Source of the DNA: Mimachlamys varia
Taxonomy: Eukaryota; Mollusca; Bivalvia; Pectinida; Pectinidae
Direction of reading: 5' to 3'
DNA length: 64,000 nt
Assembly: GCA_947623455.1 (NCBI GenBank)
Contig: OX392542.1
Span: forward strand, 11,601,625-11,665,624
Part shown: piece after piece, positions 48,793 to 59,869 of the stretch
Position numbering within the stretch: position 1 is the first letter of the stretch
How the letters are laid out: every line of letters begins with the position of its first letter
Made by a program: the position numbers and the translations under genes
The notes under the pieces: generated by a model
Database searches by the model: none
What the model was told of the DNA's origin: nothing
What the model saw: the letters and a program-made list of their open reading frames with translations, nothing else

Positions 48793-51700
48793 CTAGACGG
48801 TGGATGGGTGTGGTCCTAATACGATTGGTGCCCAAGAGGATATGGCGTCATGTTTAAAACAGCCCTCTGATGCCGATCCGTTGTGACGACCCGTCAAAAA
48901 CAGGTACTGCTTGCCCTTGAAGCATTTGTCCTGAAAACCTATCCATCTGGGGAAGAATAAAAACATTAAGTAGAGAACCTCAGACGAATAACTTTTCAAT
49001 TCGGTAATTGCTTCAATATGCTATCATACAGCCATGTAGTCAAATCAACAAAGATTAATATAAGGCTTTACCTAAAGATTTTTTACCTGATATAATATAT
49101 TGATAAGCCAAAAATGATTATTTGATTAATATGTAATACCAATACTTGTTTGTTAATTGACGACGAGCCCATTGCAGGTAGTATATCCATAACAAACATA
49201 TCCTCGTTAGCATTTCATTAACAGATCACAGGCCACCAATGTAGGATATTTACCCTCCACTTTGAACATCCACTGACGAAACTTTGTCATTGAAGCAGAA
49301 AGTGGCCAGATCTGGATATCGCTGGACACCTTTAAAACACTGTTTCCGGCCTCCATAGCATATGTCTTCGTACAAAGTACAGGAGGGGCTTGGCAAAAAG
49401 TCCTGTAAGGGAATCAATTAAGGAACTAGTCAAGCATAAATTTGTCAGCAATAAGGACAGAAATAAAAGTGTAGTAGTCATTGCAAAATTTCTTTCATGT
49501 CAATTTCAAGATATAATAAAAATCCTGCACATCGTAACAGTAGGTACTAACATTTAAAAATGGAAACAAAATATAAGTGAAGTTGGCCGTACATTATAAT
49601 GGCTATATACTGTAAAAAGCCAATATTTTTGAGCGTTGAAATTTTCGCTTAATCAGCCTCCAAATTGGTCGCGATGTGACAATTTTCGCGCTTCAGGCAT
49701 GCTGTTTTGTACTATGTACTCATAACACCAGAGCTAGATTGGTGTCTTAAGATGTGTATGTTTTAAGAATACAGTGTGTAACTTCTGTGAATGTTTGATG
49801 AGCAAGCATTTTAGAGTCTGTTTGTGTTAGGAGCATGTTTTGTAATTCATATATATAATAATTATTATAATATATCTTGATTAAAAATATATTAACAAAA
49901 GTTGGCAAACAGTCATAATGAACATTTAAATGGACATGGTGTCCCATCTACGCGTGACCACGCATGCTTGTATAAAGAATATAGTTTGTAAATGGACAAG
50001 TTTCATGTTATTTGACTTTTGTAACTTATGAGACAACATGAGTGATTATTTAAGTGTCACATAGCTGTTATTTGCCCAGTCGCGAAATAGAAATTTTCGA
50101 AATGGCCACTGAATGATTCAAAATTCATAAAAAATTGCTAACATTTTGAGATTTCGTAATTTCATTTAAAATTGATATAGTTTTTCATATATAAAAATAT
50201 TCAAAGCTGAACTTACAAAATCGATGGGTTTGAGGGAACTGATGGTGTCATCAGCCTCACACGGCAGGTTAATCCTCTGCCCCTCCCACACCACGTAAAT
50301 CTTGCCGCCCAGGAAGCAGTGCTGGTATAGGACCCATCTGGGTATGTAAAAAACTCAATGTGTTGAACTTAGATATTGATATATCGTCCTAAATTAAACA
50401 ACGGTGTCGTTCTGATTTAAACGTTAATTTATTATCCCCCCCCCCCCCGCTTTCATCAAAACGGGGGATATTTATTTAGGTTAACCGAATTGTCCGTCTG
50501 TCTGTATGTCTTTATGTCCGTCTGTCTGTTTGTCACATCCGGGCGGGGAATCGCCTTTGTGAAAGGAAAGTGCGCTACCCACTGTACCACTTGTTCTAAT
50601 AACTTGTATAGTACATTATTATACTGTGGTCCTTGTTCTAACAACATGTATACTGTATTATTATACTGTGGTCCTTGTTCTAACAACATGTATAGTATAT
50701 TGTTATACTGTCGTCCTTGTTCTAACAACATGTATTGTACATTATTATACTGTGGTCCTTGTTCTAACAACATGTATTGTACATTATTATACTGTGGTCC
50801 TTGTTCTAACAACATGTAGAATATATTATTATACTGTCGTCCTTGTTCTAACAACATGTATAGTATATTGTTATACTGTGGTCCTTGTTCTAACAACATG
50901 TATACTATATTGTTATACTGTCGTCCTTGTTCTAACAACATGTATACTATATTGTTATACTGTCGTCTTTGTTCTAACAACATGTAGAATATATTATTAT
51001 ACTGTCGTCCTTGTTCTAACAACATGTATAGTATATTGTTATACTGTGGTCCTTGTTCTAACAACATGTATAGTATATTATTATACTGTGGTCCTTTTTC
51101 TAACAACATGTGTTGTAAACTATTATACTGTCGTCCTTGTTCTAACAACATGTATACTATATTGTTATACTGTCGTCTTTGTTCTAACAACATGTATTGT
51201 ATATTATTATACTGTCGTCCTTTTTCTAACAACATGTATTGTAAACTATTATACTGTGGTCCTTGTTCTAACAACATGTATAGTATATTATTATACTGTC
51301 GTCCTTTTTCTAACAACATGTATTGTAAACTATTATACTGTGGTCCTTGTTCTAACAACATGTATAGTATATTATTATACTGTCGTCCTTGTTCTAACAA
51401 CATGTAGATTATATTATTATACTGTCGTTCATGTTCTAACAACATGCAGAGTATCTTATTATACTGTCGTCCTTGTTCTAACAACATGTAGAATATATTA
51501 TTATACTGTGGTCCTTGTTCTAACAACATGTATAGTATATTATTATACTGTCGTCCTTGTTCTAACAACATGTAGAATATATTATTATACTGTCGTCCTT
51601 GTTCTAACAACATGTATAGTATATTATTATACTGTCGTCCTTGTTCTAACAACATGTAGATTATATTATTATACTGTCGTCCTTGTTCTAACAACATGTA

Positions 51701-54700
51701 TTGTATATTATTATACTGTCGTCCTTGTTCTAACAACATGTATACTATATAATTATACTGTCGTCCTTGTTCTAACAACATGTATAGTATATTATTATAC
51801 TGTCGTCTTTGTTCTAACAACATGTAGATTATATTATTATACTGTCGTCCTTGTTCTAACAACATGTATACTATACTATTATACTGTCGTTCATGTTCTA
51901 ACAACATGTATTGTATATTATTATACTGTGGTCCTTGTTCTAACAACATGTATTGTATATTATTATACTGTCGTCCTTGTTCTAACAACATGTATAGTAT
52001 ATTATTATACTGTCGTCCTTGTTCTAACAACATGTATTGTATATTATTATACTGTCGTCCTTGTTCTAACAACATGTATAGTATATTATTATACTGTCGT
52101 CCTTGTTCTAACAACATGTATAGTATATTATTATACTGTCGTCTTTGTTCTAACAACATGTAGATTATATTATTATACTGTCGTCCTTGTTCTAACAACA
52201 TGTATAGTATATTATTATACTGTCGTCCTTGTTCTAACAACATGTATTGTATATTATTATACTGTCGTCTTTGTTCTTACAACATGTAGATTATATATTA
52301 TACTGTCGTTCATGTTCTAACAACATGCAGAGTATATTATTATACTGTCGTCCTTGTTCTAACAACATGTTTAGTATATTATTATACTGTGGTCCTTGTT
52401 CTAACGACATGTATTGTATATTATTATACTGTGGTCCTTGTTCTAACAACATGTATTGTATATTATTATACTGTGGTCCTTGTTCTAACAACATGTATAG
52501 TATATTATTATACTGTCGTCCTTGTTCTAAAAATATATATAGTTTATTATCATACTGTCGTCCTTGTTCTAACAACATGTATAGTATATTATTATACTGT
52601 CGTCCTTGTTCTAACGACATGTATTGTATATTATTATACTGTGGTCCTTGTTCTAACAACATGTATAGTATATTATTATACTGTCGTCCTTGTTCTAACA
52701 ACATGTAGATTATATTATTATACTGTCGTCCTTGTTCTAACGACATGTATTGTATATTATTATACTGTGGTCCTTGTTCTAACAACATGTATTGTATATT
52801 ATTTTACTGTGGTCCTTGTTCTAACAACATGTATAGTATATTATTATACTGTGGTCCTTGTTCTAACAACATGTATAGTATATTATTATACTGTCGTCTT
52901 TGTTCTAACAACATGTAGATTATATCATTATACTGTGGTCCTTGTTCTAACAACATGTATAGTATATTATTATACTGTGGTCCTTGTTCTAACAACATGT
53001 ATTGTATATTATTATACTGTGGTCCTTGTTCTAACAACATGTATTGTACATTATTATACTGTGGTCCTTGTTCTAACAACATGTATTGTATATTATTATA
53101 CTGTCGTCCTTGTTCTAACAACATGTAGAATATATTATTATACTGTGGTCCTTGTTCTAACAACATGTAGAATATATTATTATACTGTGGTCCTTGTTCT
53201 AACAACATGTATTGTATATTATTATACTGTCGTCCTTGTTCTAACAACATGTAGAATATATTATTATACTGTGGTCCTTGTTCTAACAACATGTATAGTA
53301 TATTATTATACTGTCGTCCTTGTTCTAACGACATGTAGATTATATTATTATACTGTGGTCCTTGTTCTAACAACTTGTATACTATATTATTATACTGTCG
53401 TCCTTGTTCTTACAACATGTATAGTATATTAGTATACTGTCGTCCTTGTTCTAACAACATGTAGAATATATTATTATACTGTGGTCCTTGTTCTAACAAC
53501 ATGTATTGTATATTATTATACTGTCGTCCTTGTTCTAACAACATGTATAGTATATTATTATACTGTCGTCCTTGTTCTAACAACATGTATAGTATATTAT
53601 TATACTGTCGTTCATGTTCTAACAACATGTATAGTATATTATTATACTGTGGTCCTTGTTCTAACAACATGTATAGTATATTATTATACTGTCGTCCTTG
53701 TTCTAACAACATGTATAGTATATTATTATACTGTCGTCTTTGTTCTTACAACATGTAGATTATATATTATATTGTCGTTCATGTTCTAACAACATGCAGA
53801 GTATATTATTATACTGTCGTCCTTGTTCTAACAACATGTTTAGTATATTATTATACTGTGGTCCTTGTTCTAACGACATGTATTGTATATTATTATACTG
53901 TGGTCCTTGTTCTAACAACATGTATTGTATATTATTATACTGTGGTCCTTGTTCTAACAACATGTATAGTATATTATTATACTGTCGTCCTTGTTCTAAA
54001 AATATATATAGTTTATTATCATACTGTCGTCCTTGTTCTAACAACATGTATAGTATATTATTATACTGTCGTCCTTGTTCTAACAACATGTATAGTATAT
54101 TATTATACTGTGGTCCTTGTTCTAACAACATGTATAGTATATTATTATACTGTCGTCTTTGTTCTAACAACATGTAGATTATATTATTATACTGTGGTCC
54201 TTGTTCTAACAACATGTATAGTATATTATTATACTGTGGTCCTTGTTCTAACAACATGTATTGTATATTATTATACTGTGGTCCTTGTTCTAACAACATG
54301 TATTGTACATTATTATACTGTGGTCCTTGTTCTAACAACATGTATTGTATATTATTATACTGTCGTCCTTGTTCTAACAACATGTAGAATATATTATTAT
54401 ACTGTGGTCCTTGTTCTAACAACATGTAGAATATATTATTATACTGTGGTCCTTGTTCTAACAACATGTATTGTATATTATTATACTGTCGTGATTGTTC
54501 TAACAACATGTAGAATATATTATTATACTGTGGTCCTTGTTCTAACAACATGTATAGTATATTATTATACTGTCGTCCTTGTTCTAACGACATGTAGATT
54601 ATATTATTATACTGTGGTCCTTGTTCTAACAACTTGTATACTATATTATTATACTGTCGTCCTTGTTCTTACAACATGTATAGTATATTAGTATACTGTC

Positions 54701-57700
54701 GTCCTTGTTCTAACAACATGTAGAATATATTATTATACTGTGGTCCTTGTTCTAACAACATGTATTGTATATTATTATACTGTCGTCCTTGTTCTAACAA
54801 CATGTATAGTATATTATTATACTGTCGTCCTTGTTCTAACAACATGTATAGTATATTATTATACTGTCGTTCATGTTCTAACAACATGTATAGTATATTA
54901 TTATACTGTGGTCCTTGTTCTAACAACATGTATAGTATATTATTATACTGTCGTCCTTGTTCTAACAACATGTATAGTATATTATTATACTGTCGTCTTT
55001 GTTCTTACAACATGTAGATTATATATTATATTGTCGTTCATGTTCTAACAACATGCAGAGTATATTATTATACTGTCGTCCTTGTTCTAACAACATGTTT
55101 AGTATATTATTATACTGTGGTCCTTGTTCTAACGACATGTATTGTATATTATTATACTGTGGTCCTTGTTCTAACAACATGTATTGTATATTATTATACT
55201 GTGGTCCTTGTTCTAACAACATGTATAGTATATTATTATACTGTCGTCCTTGTTCTAAAAATATATATAGTTTATTATCATACTGTCGTCCTTGTTCTAA
55301 CAACATGTATAGTATATTATTATACTGTCGTCCTTGTTCTAACGACATGTAGATTATATTATTATACTGTGGTCCTTGTTCTAACAACTTGTATACTATA
55401 TTATTATACTGTCGTCCTTGTTCTTACAACATGTATAGTATATTATTATACTGTCGTCCTTGTTCTAACAACATGTATAGTATATTATTATACTGTCGTT
55501 CATGTTCTAACAACATGTATAGTATATTATTATACTGTCGTTCATGTTCTAACAACATGTATAGTATATAATTATACTGTCGTTCATGTTCTAACAACAT
55601 GTATAGTATATTATTATACTGTCGTTCATGTTCTAACAACATGTATAGTATATTATTATACTGTCGTTCATGTTCTAACAACATGTATAGTATATTATTA
55701 TACTGTCGTCCTTGTTCTAACAACATGTAGATTATATTATTATACTGTCGTTCATGTTCTAACAACATGTATAGTATATTATTATACTGTCGTCCTTGTT
55801 CTAACAACATGTATAGTATATTATTATACTGTCGTCCTTGTTCTTACAACATGCACATTCTATAATTATACTGTCGTCTTTGTTCTTACAACATGCACAT
55901 TCTATAATTATACTGTCGTCTTTGTTATTGATACAACGTAGGGTATGCTTATTATTATACAGAGATTAATGACCCGCGTTACTGATACAACGTAGGGTAT
56001 ATTTATTATTACAGAGATTAATGACCCGCGTTACTGATACAACGTAGGGTATATTTATTATTACAGAGATTAATGACCCGCGTTACTGATACAACGTAGG
56101 GTATGCTTATTATTATACAGAGATTAATGACCCGCGTTACTGATACAACGTAGAGTATATTTATTATTACAGAGATTAATGACCCGCGTTACTGATACAA
56201 CGTAGAGTATACGTATTATTATACAGAGATTAATGACCCGCGTTACTGACACAACGTAGAGTATACTTATTATTATACAGAGATTAATGACCCGCGTTAC
56301 TGATACAACGTAGGGTATACTTATTATTATACAGAGATTAATGACCCGCGTTACTGATACAACGTAGAGTATACTTATTATTATACAGAGATTAATGACC
56401 CGCGTTACTGATACAACGTAGGGTATGCTTATTATTATACAGAGATTAATGACCCGCGTTACTGATACAACGTAGAGTATACTTATTATTATTATACAGA
56501 GATTAATGACCCGCGTTACTGATACAACGTAGAGTATACTTATTATTATACAGAGATAAATGACCCGCGTTACGGATACAACGTAGAGTATACTTATTAT
56601 TATACAGAGATTAATGACCCGCGTTACTGATACAACGTAGAGTATACTTATTATTATACAGAGATTAATGACCCGCGTTACTGCTACAACATAGAGCATA
56701 CTTATTATTATACAGAGATTAATGACCCGCGTTACTGATACAACGTAGAGTATATTTATTATAACAGAGATTAATGACCCGCGTTACTGATACAACGTAG
56801 AGTATACTTATTATTATACAGAGATTAATGACCCGCGTTACTGATACAACGTAGAGTATACTTATTATTATACAGAGATTAATGACCCGCGTTACTGATA
56901 CAACGTAGAGTATACTTATTATTATACAGAGATTAATGACCCGCGTTACTGATACAACGTAGAGTATACTTATTATTATACAGAGATTAATGACCCGCGT
57001 TACTGATACAACGTAGAGTATACTTATTATTATACAGAGATTAATGACCCGCGTTACTGATACAACGTAGAGTATACTTATTATTATACAGAGATTAATG
57101 ACCCGCGTTACTGATACAACGTAGAGTATACCTATTATTATACAGAGATTAATGACCCGCGTTACTGTAACAACGTAGAGTATACTTATTATTATACAGA
57201 GATTAATGACCCGCGTTACTGATACAACGTAGAGTATACTTATTATTATACAGAGATTAATGACCCGCGTTACTGATACAACGTAGAGTATACCTATTAT
57301 TATACAGAGATTAATGACCCGCGTTACTGATACAACGTAGAGTATACTTATTATTATACAGAGATTAATGACCCGCGTTACTGATACAACGTAGAGTATA
57401 CTTATTATTATACAGAGATTAATGACCCGCGTTACTGCTACAACTTAGAGCATACTTATTATTATAGAGATATTAATGACCCGCCTTTCTCATACTTACA
57501 AGCCACTGTGGACTTCTACTGACGATACACGATTGTTGAATCCGGTGAAGCATAAGCTATACTGAGGCTCGCTGAAATCTTTGCTGCATCCTTTGAAATC
57601 CTTGTCTGTCCATAATGTAATCTGATGAAAAGAAAACCCCCAAATTAATTAAACATTTCTTTGTCTGAATTTATTCATTAATGTGGATGCACTAGTTCTT

Positions 57701-58757
57701 TGGTGTACGCTGATATCAGTAAGATTAAGATTAAAACAATATTCATTAAAGTAGATGTACTAGTTTGTATGATGTGTGTTAATATCAGTTAGATTAAGAT
57801 TAAGACAATATTCATTAAAGTAGATGTACTCGTTTGTATGATGTGTGTTAATAGCAGTTAGATTAAGATCAAGACAATATTCATTAAAGTAGATGCACTA
57901 GTTTGTATGATGTGTGTTAATATCAATTAGATTAAGATTAAAACAATATTCATTAAAGTAGATGTACTAGTTTGTATGATGTGTGTTAATATCAGTTAGA
58001 TTAAGATTAAGACAATATTCATTAAAGTAGATGTACTAGTTTGTATGATGTGTGTTAATATCAGTTAGATTAAGATTAAGACAATATTCATTAAAGTTTC
58101 TAAGACAACAGGCAGAGAACTTCTAATGGAAATGTGAAAAAAACAATTGAAATGACGTGTACAGAATAAAACTAGTACATCCACTCATATGTATATATAC
58201 GAGGTCTATTAATCTATATTATTATATATTGTGTTTTTATGACTGTTGTCATTGGATGAATCGCTTACATGTGACTTTTGATAAATAATGATATTGACTG
58301 GAGAACCAGTTAATAACAGAAAACCGGTTAATAACGGCGTCGCTAAAATATATTCTGGAAATAACCTCAACACCCAGGATACTGCACATGTAGTAACATG
58401 TATGTGTTGAGCTTTGAAATTCAGTTTAATCATCTTTAATTTTTACTCTCTATATAATAATAATTATGGACTTTTTACTTGATTAATGTGCTGTGATGTT
58501 GACCAGAAGGAAACATATTGACCTCGACTTTGCTTCGGTTAATATATTTTTCTCTGGTCAATATCACAGCATATTAACCAAGTTAAAGTCCATAATTGTA
58601 TATTAACAAATTGAAAGAGAGAAACAATCACAAACAAGTAGAAAATAACGAACAAATAAGCAAATATAGACATTTTGCAAAGAAAGTAACGATTTCAAGA
58701 GGGGAGATTGTTAACATATTTAGTTTCAAACTTTACCTTTGGTGTTCCGCAGGGCAT
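48793..58757 (-). CDS. Two-domain beta/gamma-crystallin (5 exons)
   Basis: Exons on the minus strand: 58737-58757, 57500-57621, 50217-50337, 49254-49402 and 48793-48946. They join to 188 codons plus stop, with GT-AG introns. Exon 1 gives MPCGTPK with no signal peptide, so a cytosolic protein is likely. Each following exon is one Greek-key motif: ITLWTDKDFKG (8-18), WVLYQHCFLGGKIY (49-62), TLYEDICYGG (98-107) and WIGFQDKCFKGKQY (139-152). Introns between the two motifs of each domain are phase 2 and the intron between domains is phase 0, so domain 2 probably arose by duplicating an exon pair. The calcium motif N/D-N/D-x-x-S/T-S is present as NNRVSS (36-41), DDTISS (77-82) and NDKVSS (126-131). 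The fourth is HDAISS (170-175), with the first ligand changed. Ten cysteines or more are unusual for a plain cytosolic crystallin. Intron 2 (7.2 kb) is almost wholly minisatellite. The function in this animal is unknown; family members act as calcium-binding structural or lens proteins. Confidence 0.85.
50436..50589. repeat. Dispersed low-complexity repeat beside the 42-bp array
   Basis: C10-12 followed by GCTTTCATCAAAACGGGGGA and GTCCGTCTGTCTGT-type text, then GGCGGGGAATCGCC. I associate it with dispersed invertebrate repeats of the GTCCGTCTGTC type. It lies at the left edge of the minisatellite in crystallin intron 2. Confidence 0.5.
50590..55925. repeat. 42-bp minisatellite, ~127 copies, in crystallin intron 2
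   Basis: Unit: TGTCGTCCTTGTTCTAACAA plus CATGTATAGTATATTATTATAC, with TGGTCC/TCGTCC, TATAG/TATTG/TAGAA and GTTCATG variants. The 42-bp unit is open in several frames on both strands (minus-strand unit MLLEQGRQYNNILY, up to 595 codons). A higher-order period of 1,259 bp (30 units minus one base) is evident: 53410-53712 and 54669-54971 carry the same series of variants, as do 53740 and 54999 onward. It lies between two crystallin exons and is not expected to be translated. Confidence 0.95.
55926..57480. repeat. 54-bp minisatellite, ~29 copies, in crystallin intron 2
   Basis: Unit: GATTAATGACCCGCGTTACT plus GATACAACGTAGAGTATACTTATTATTATACAGA, in which single units gain or lose 2-3 bp in the TTATTA run. 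It begins directly where the 42-bp array ends, and its last unit decays about 20 bp from the exon 2 donor (57494-57499). Confidence 0.95.
57680..58100. repeat. 69-bp tandem repeat, ~6 copies, in crystallin intron 1
   Basis: Unit contains TAGTTTGTATGATGTGTGTT, AATATCAGTTAGATTAAGAT and ACAATATTCATTAAAGTAGA. Unit starts at 57751, 57820 and 57889 fix the 69-bp period. Confidence 0.9.
58461..58601. repeat. Foldback in crystallin intron 1
   Basis: Arms AATTATGGACTTTTTACTTG...GTTGACCAGA and TCTGGTCAATATCACAGCAT...AAGTCCATAATT are imperfect inverted copies about 45 bp long. The ~45-bp loop itself has a short inverted pair (ATATTGACC / GGTTAATAT). It is probably a small MITE. Confidence 0.75.
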
Positions 58758-58820
58758 GGTCGCTGATGTTCGTCACAGTGATGTGTTACGGCGAGGAATG
58801 CTTGAGAAGGTGTATCACTG

Positions 58821-58828
58821 TTTTTATA
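58821..58828 (-). promoter_or_regulatory. TATA box of the crystallin gene
   Basis: CCTATAAAAACAG on the minus strand, with TATAAAAA 64-71 nt upstream of the start codon. A start site about 30 nt downstream would leave a short 5' UTR of ~35-40 nt. A GAGGGGGCGACT block lies some 50 bp further upstream. A strong TATA box fits a highly expressed structural protein. Confidence 0.6.
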
Positions 58829-59059
58829 GGTTAAGAACAGGATGGAGATGTCCTATCACACCGTGTCAGTCGCCCCCTCTTATTAACCACAGTCCTGCTA
58901 ATACAATGGAAGTATTCAACCTTTCATCACGAAGTTAGTCTGTAAAGATTTATTGAGGTAAGTCGATTAGTCGTACAGGATAAAATCGGCCACGTTTGAC
59001 AAAAAAAACCACTTGTCATTCACATTTCAGTACACGCGAACGATAAAAATACAAAACAT
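58829..59059. other. Upstream flank of the crystallin gene
   Basis: Probable promoter-proximal DNA; no further motif is supported. Confidence 0.35.
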
Positions 59060-59360
59060 TTTTTTACTTTTCCTATAGCATAAAACTAAGTATTTGACTT
59101 TATGTAAGGGAATTGGTAATTCGCCATTTGTGACATAATATATACAGTGTGCAACAGAAAAATGAATTTAAAAAAATCATCATTATAAAAGCTGACATAA
59201 CACACACATGCTTTAAATTTTAGATTTAGCAATAGATACGGTATGCCGAAAAAAATGAATTCAGCTGCATCGTAAAGCTGTTTCATCCTTCTAGGACTTC
59301 AGTGATGCTAGGGGCCAAAAGATAGGAATCCAAATTTTCTTAACTAATGTAGAAACTAAT
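59060..59360 (-). mobile_element. Second, decayed copy of the retrozyme-like repeat
   Basis: On the minus strand, GGCCCCTAGCATCACTGAAG, GATGAAACAGCTTTACGATG, GCAGCTGAATTCATTTT and GTGTGTTATGTCAGC follow the order of the copy at 43660-43840. The hammerhead core has lost two bases after CTGAAG, and the palindrome is ACAGCTTT, so it should be inactive. It is a single, not tandem, copy. Confidence 0.6.
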
Positions 59361-59488
59361 GTATAATGTATACATTCATTTGTCTCAAATCTTTTACGTT
59401 GAGTCATTTTCTCGATAGAGTCTATGTTAACTCACTTTTAAAAAGGATTATGTGCATCCATTTTAGATAAGTATTCAAGTTTCAATAT

Positions 59489-59800
59489 TATCCAGGGTTT
59501 ATCACCGTGTATCAATACCATCATCCATGACTGTATGGCCTTAGCGACGAGCTAATAGCTTCCCCTACTCCCTGAATAAAATACAGCCTGTGCTGTAATT
59601 TCGGCGCTCATTGCTAACATTCTATAATTTTTAGGATTGTACTACCGACTCGTGCGCACCTGTAGCTGGGTAGACTAGAACAGGGCGAAGTAAAGTGTTA
59701 TCGCTTAAAGTAATAACACAGTGTCATGGCGTGACTCGAACCCGCAGCAAGTCGGTATAGAGCCCGGCGTCCTACCATTAGACAACGGTGCCTAGGTTTC
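59489..59800 (-). mobile_element. tRNA-derived SINE, better-preserved head
   Basis: The minus strand begins with CGTTGTCTAATGGTAGGAC (A box, about 59767-59788) and has GCGGGTTCGAGTCAC (B box, 59731-59745). The shared body GTTCTAGTCTACCCAGCT follows, then GCGCCGAAATTACAGCACAG and CAGGGAGTAGGGGAAGC. It is the same family as 35395-35658. The Pol III boxes look intact enough for a young copy. Confidence 0.8.
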
Positions 59801-59869
59801 ATCTTAGAATCACCATGCCCAAAGACATAAAGTACTATTTGCCGTAAAACTACACAAAAGTTATGAAAC

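Noticed and set aside
50456..52243. 595-codon MLLEQGRQYNNIL repeat protein
   Set aside because: It is a 42-bp minisatellite inside crystallin intron 2, between two confidently placed exons; other frames are open as well.
59086..59286. 66-codon minus-strand ORF
   Set aside because: It starts inside the decayed hammerhead of a retrozyme-like repeat and has no family features.
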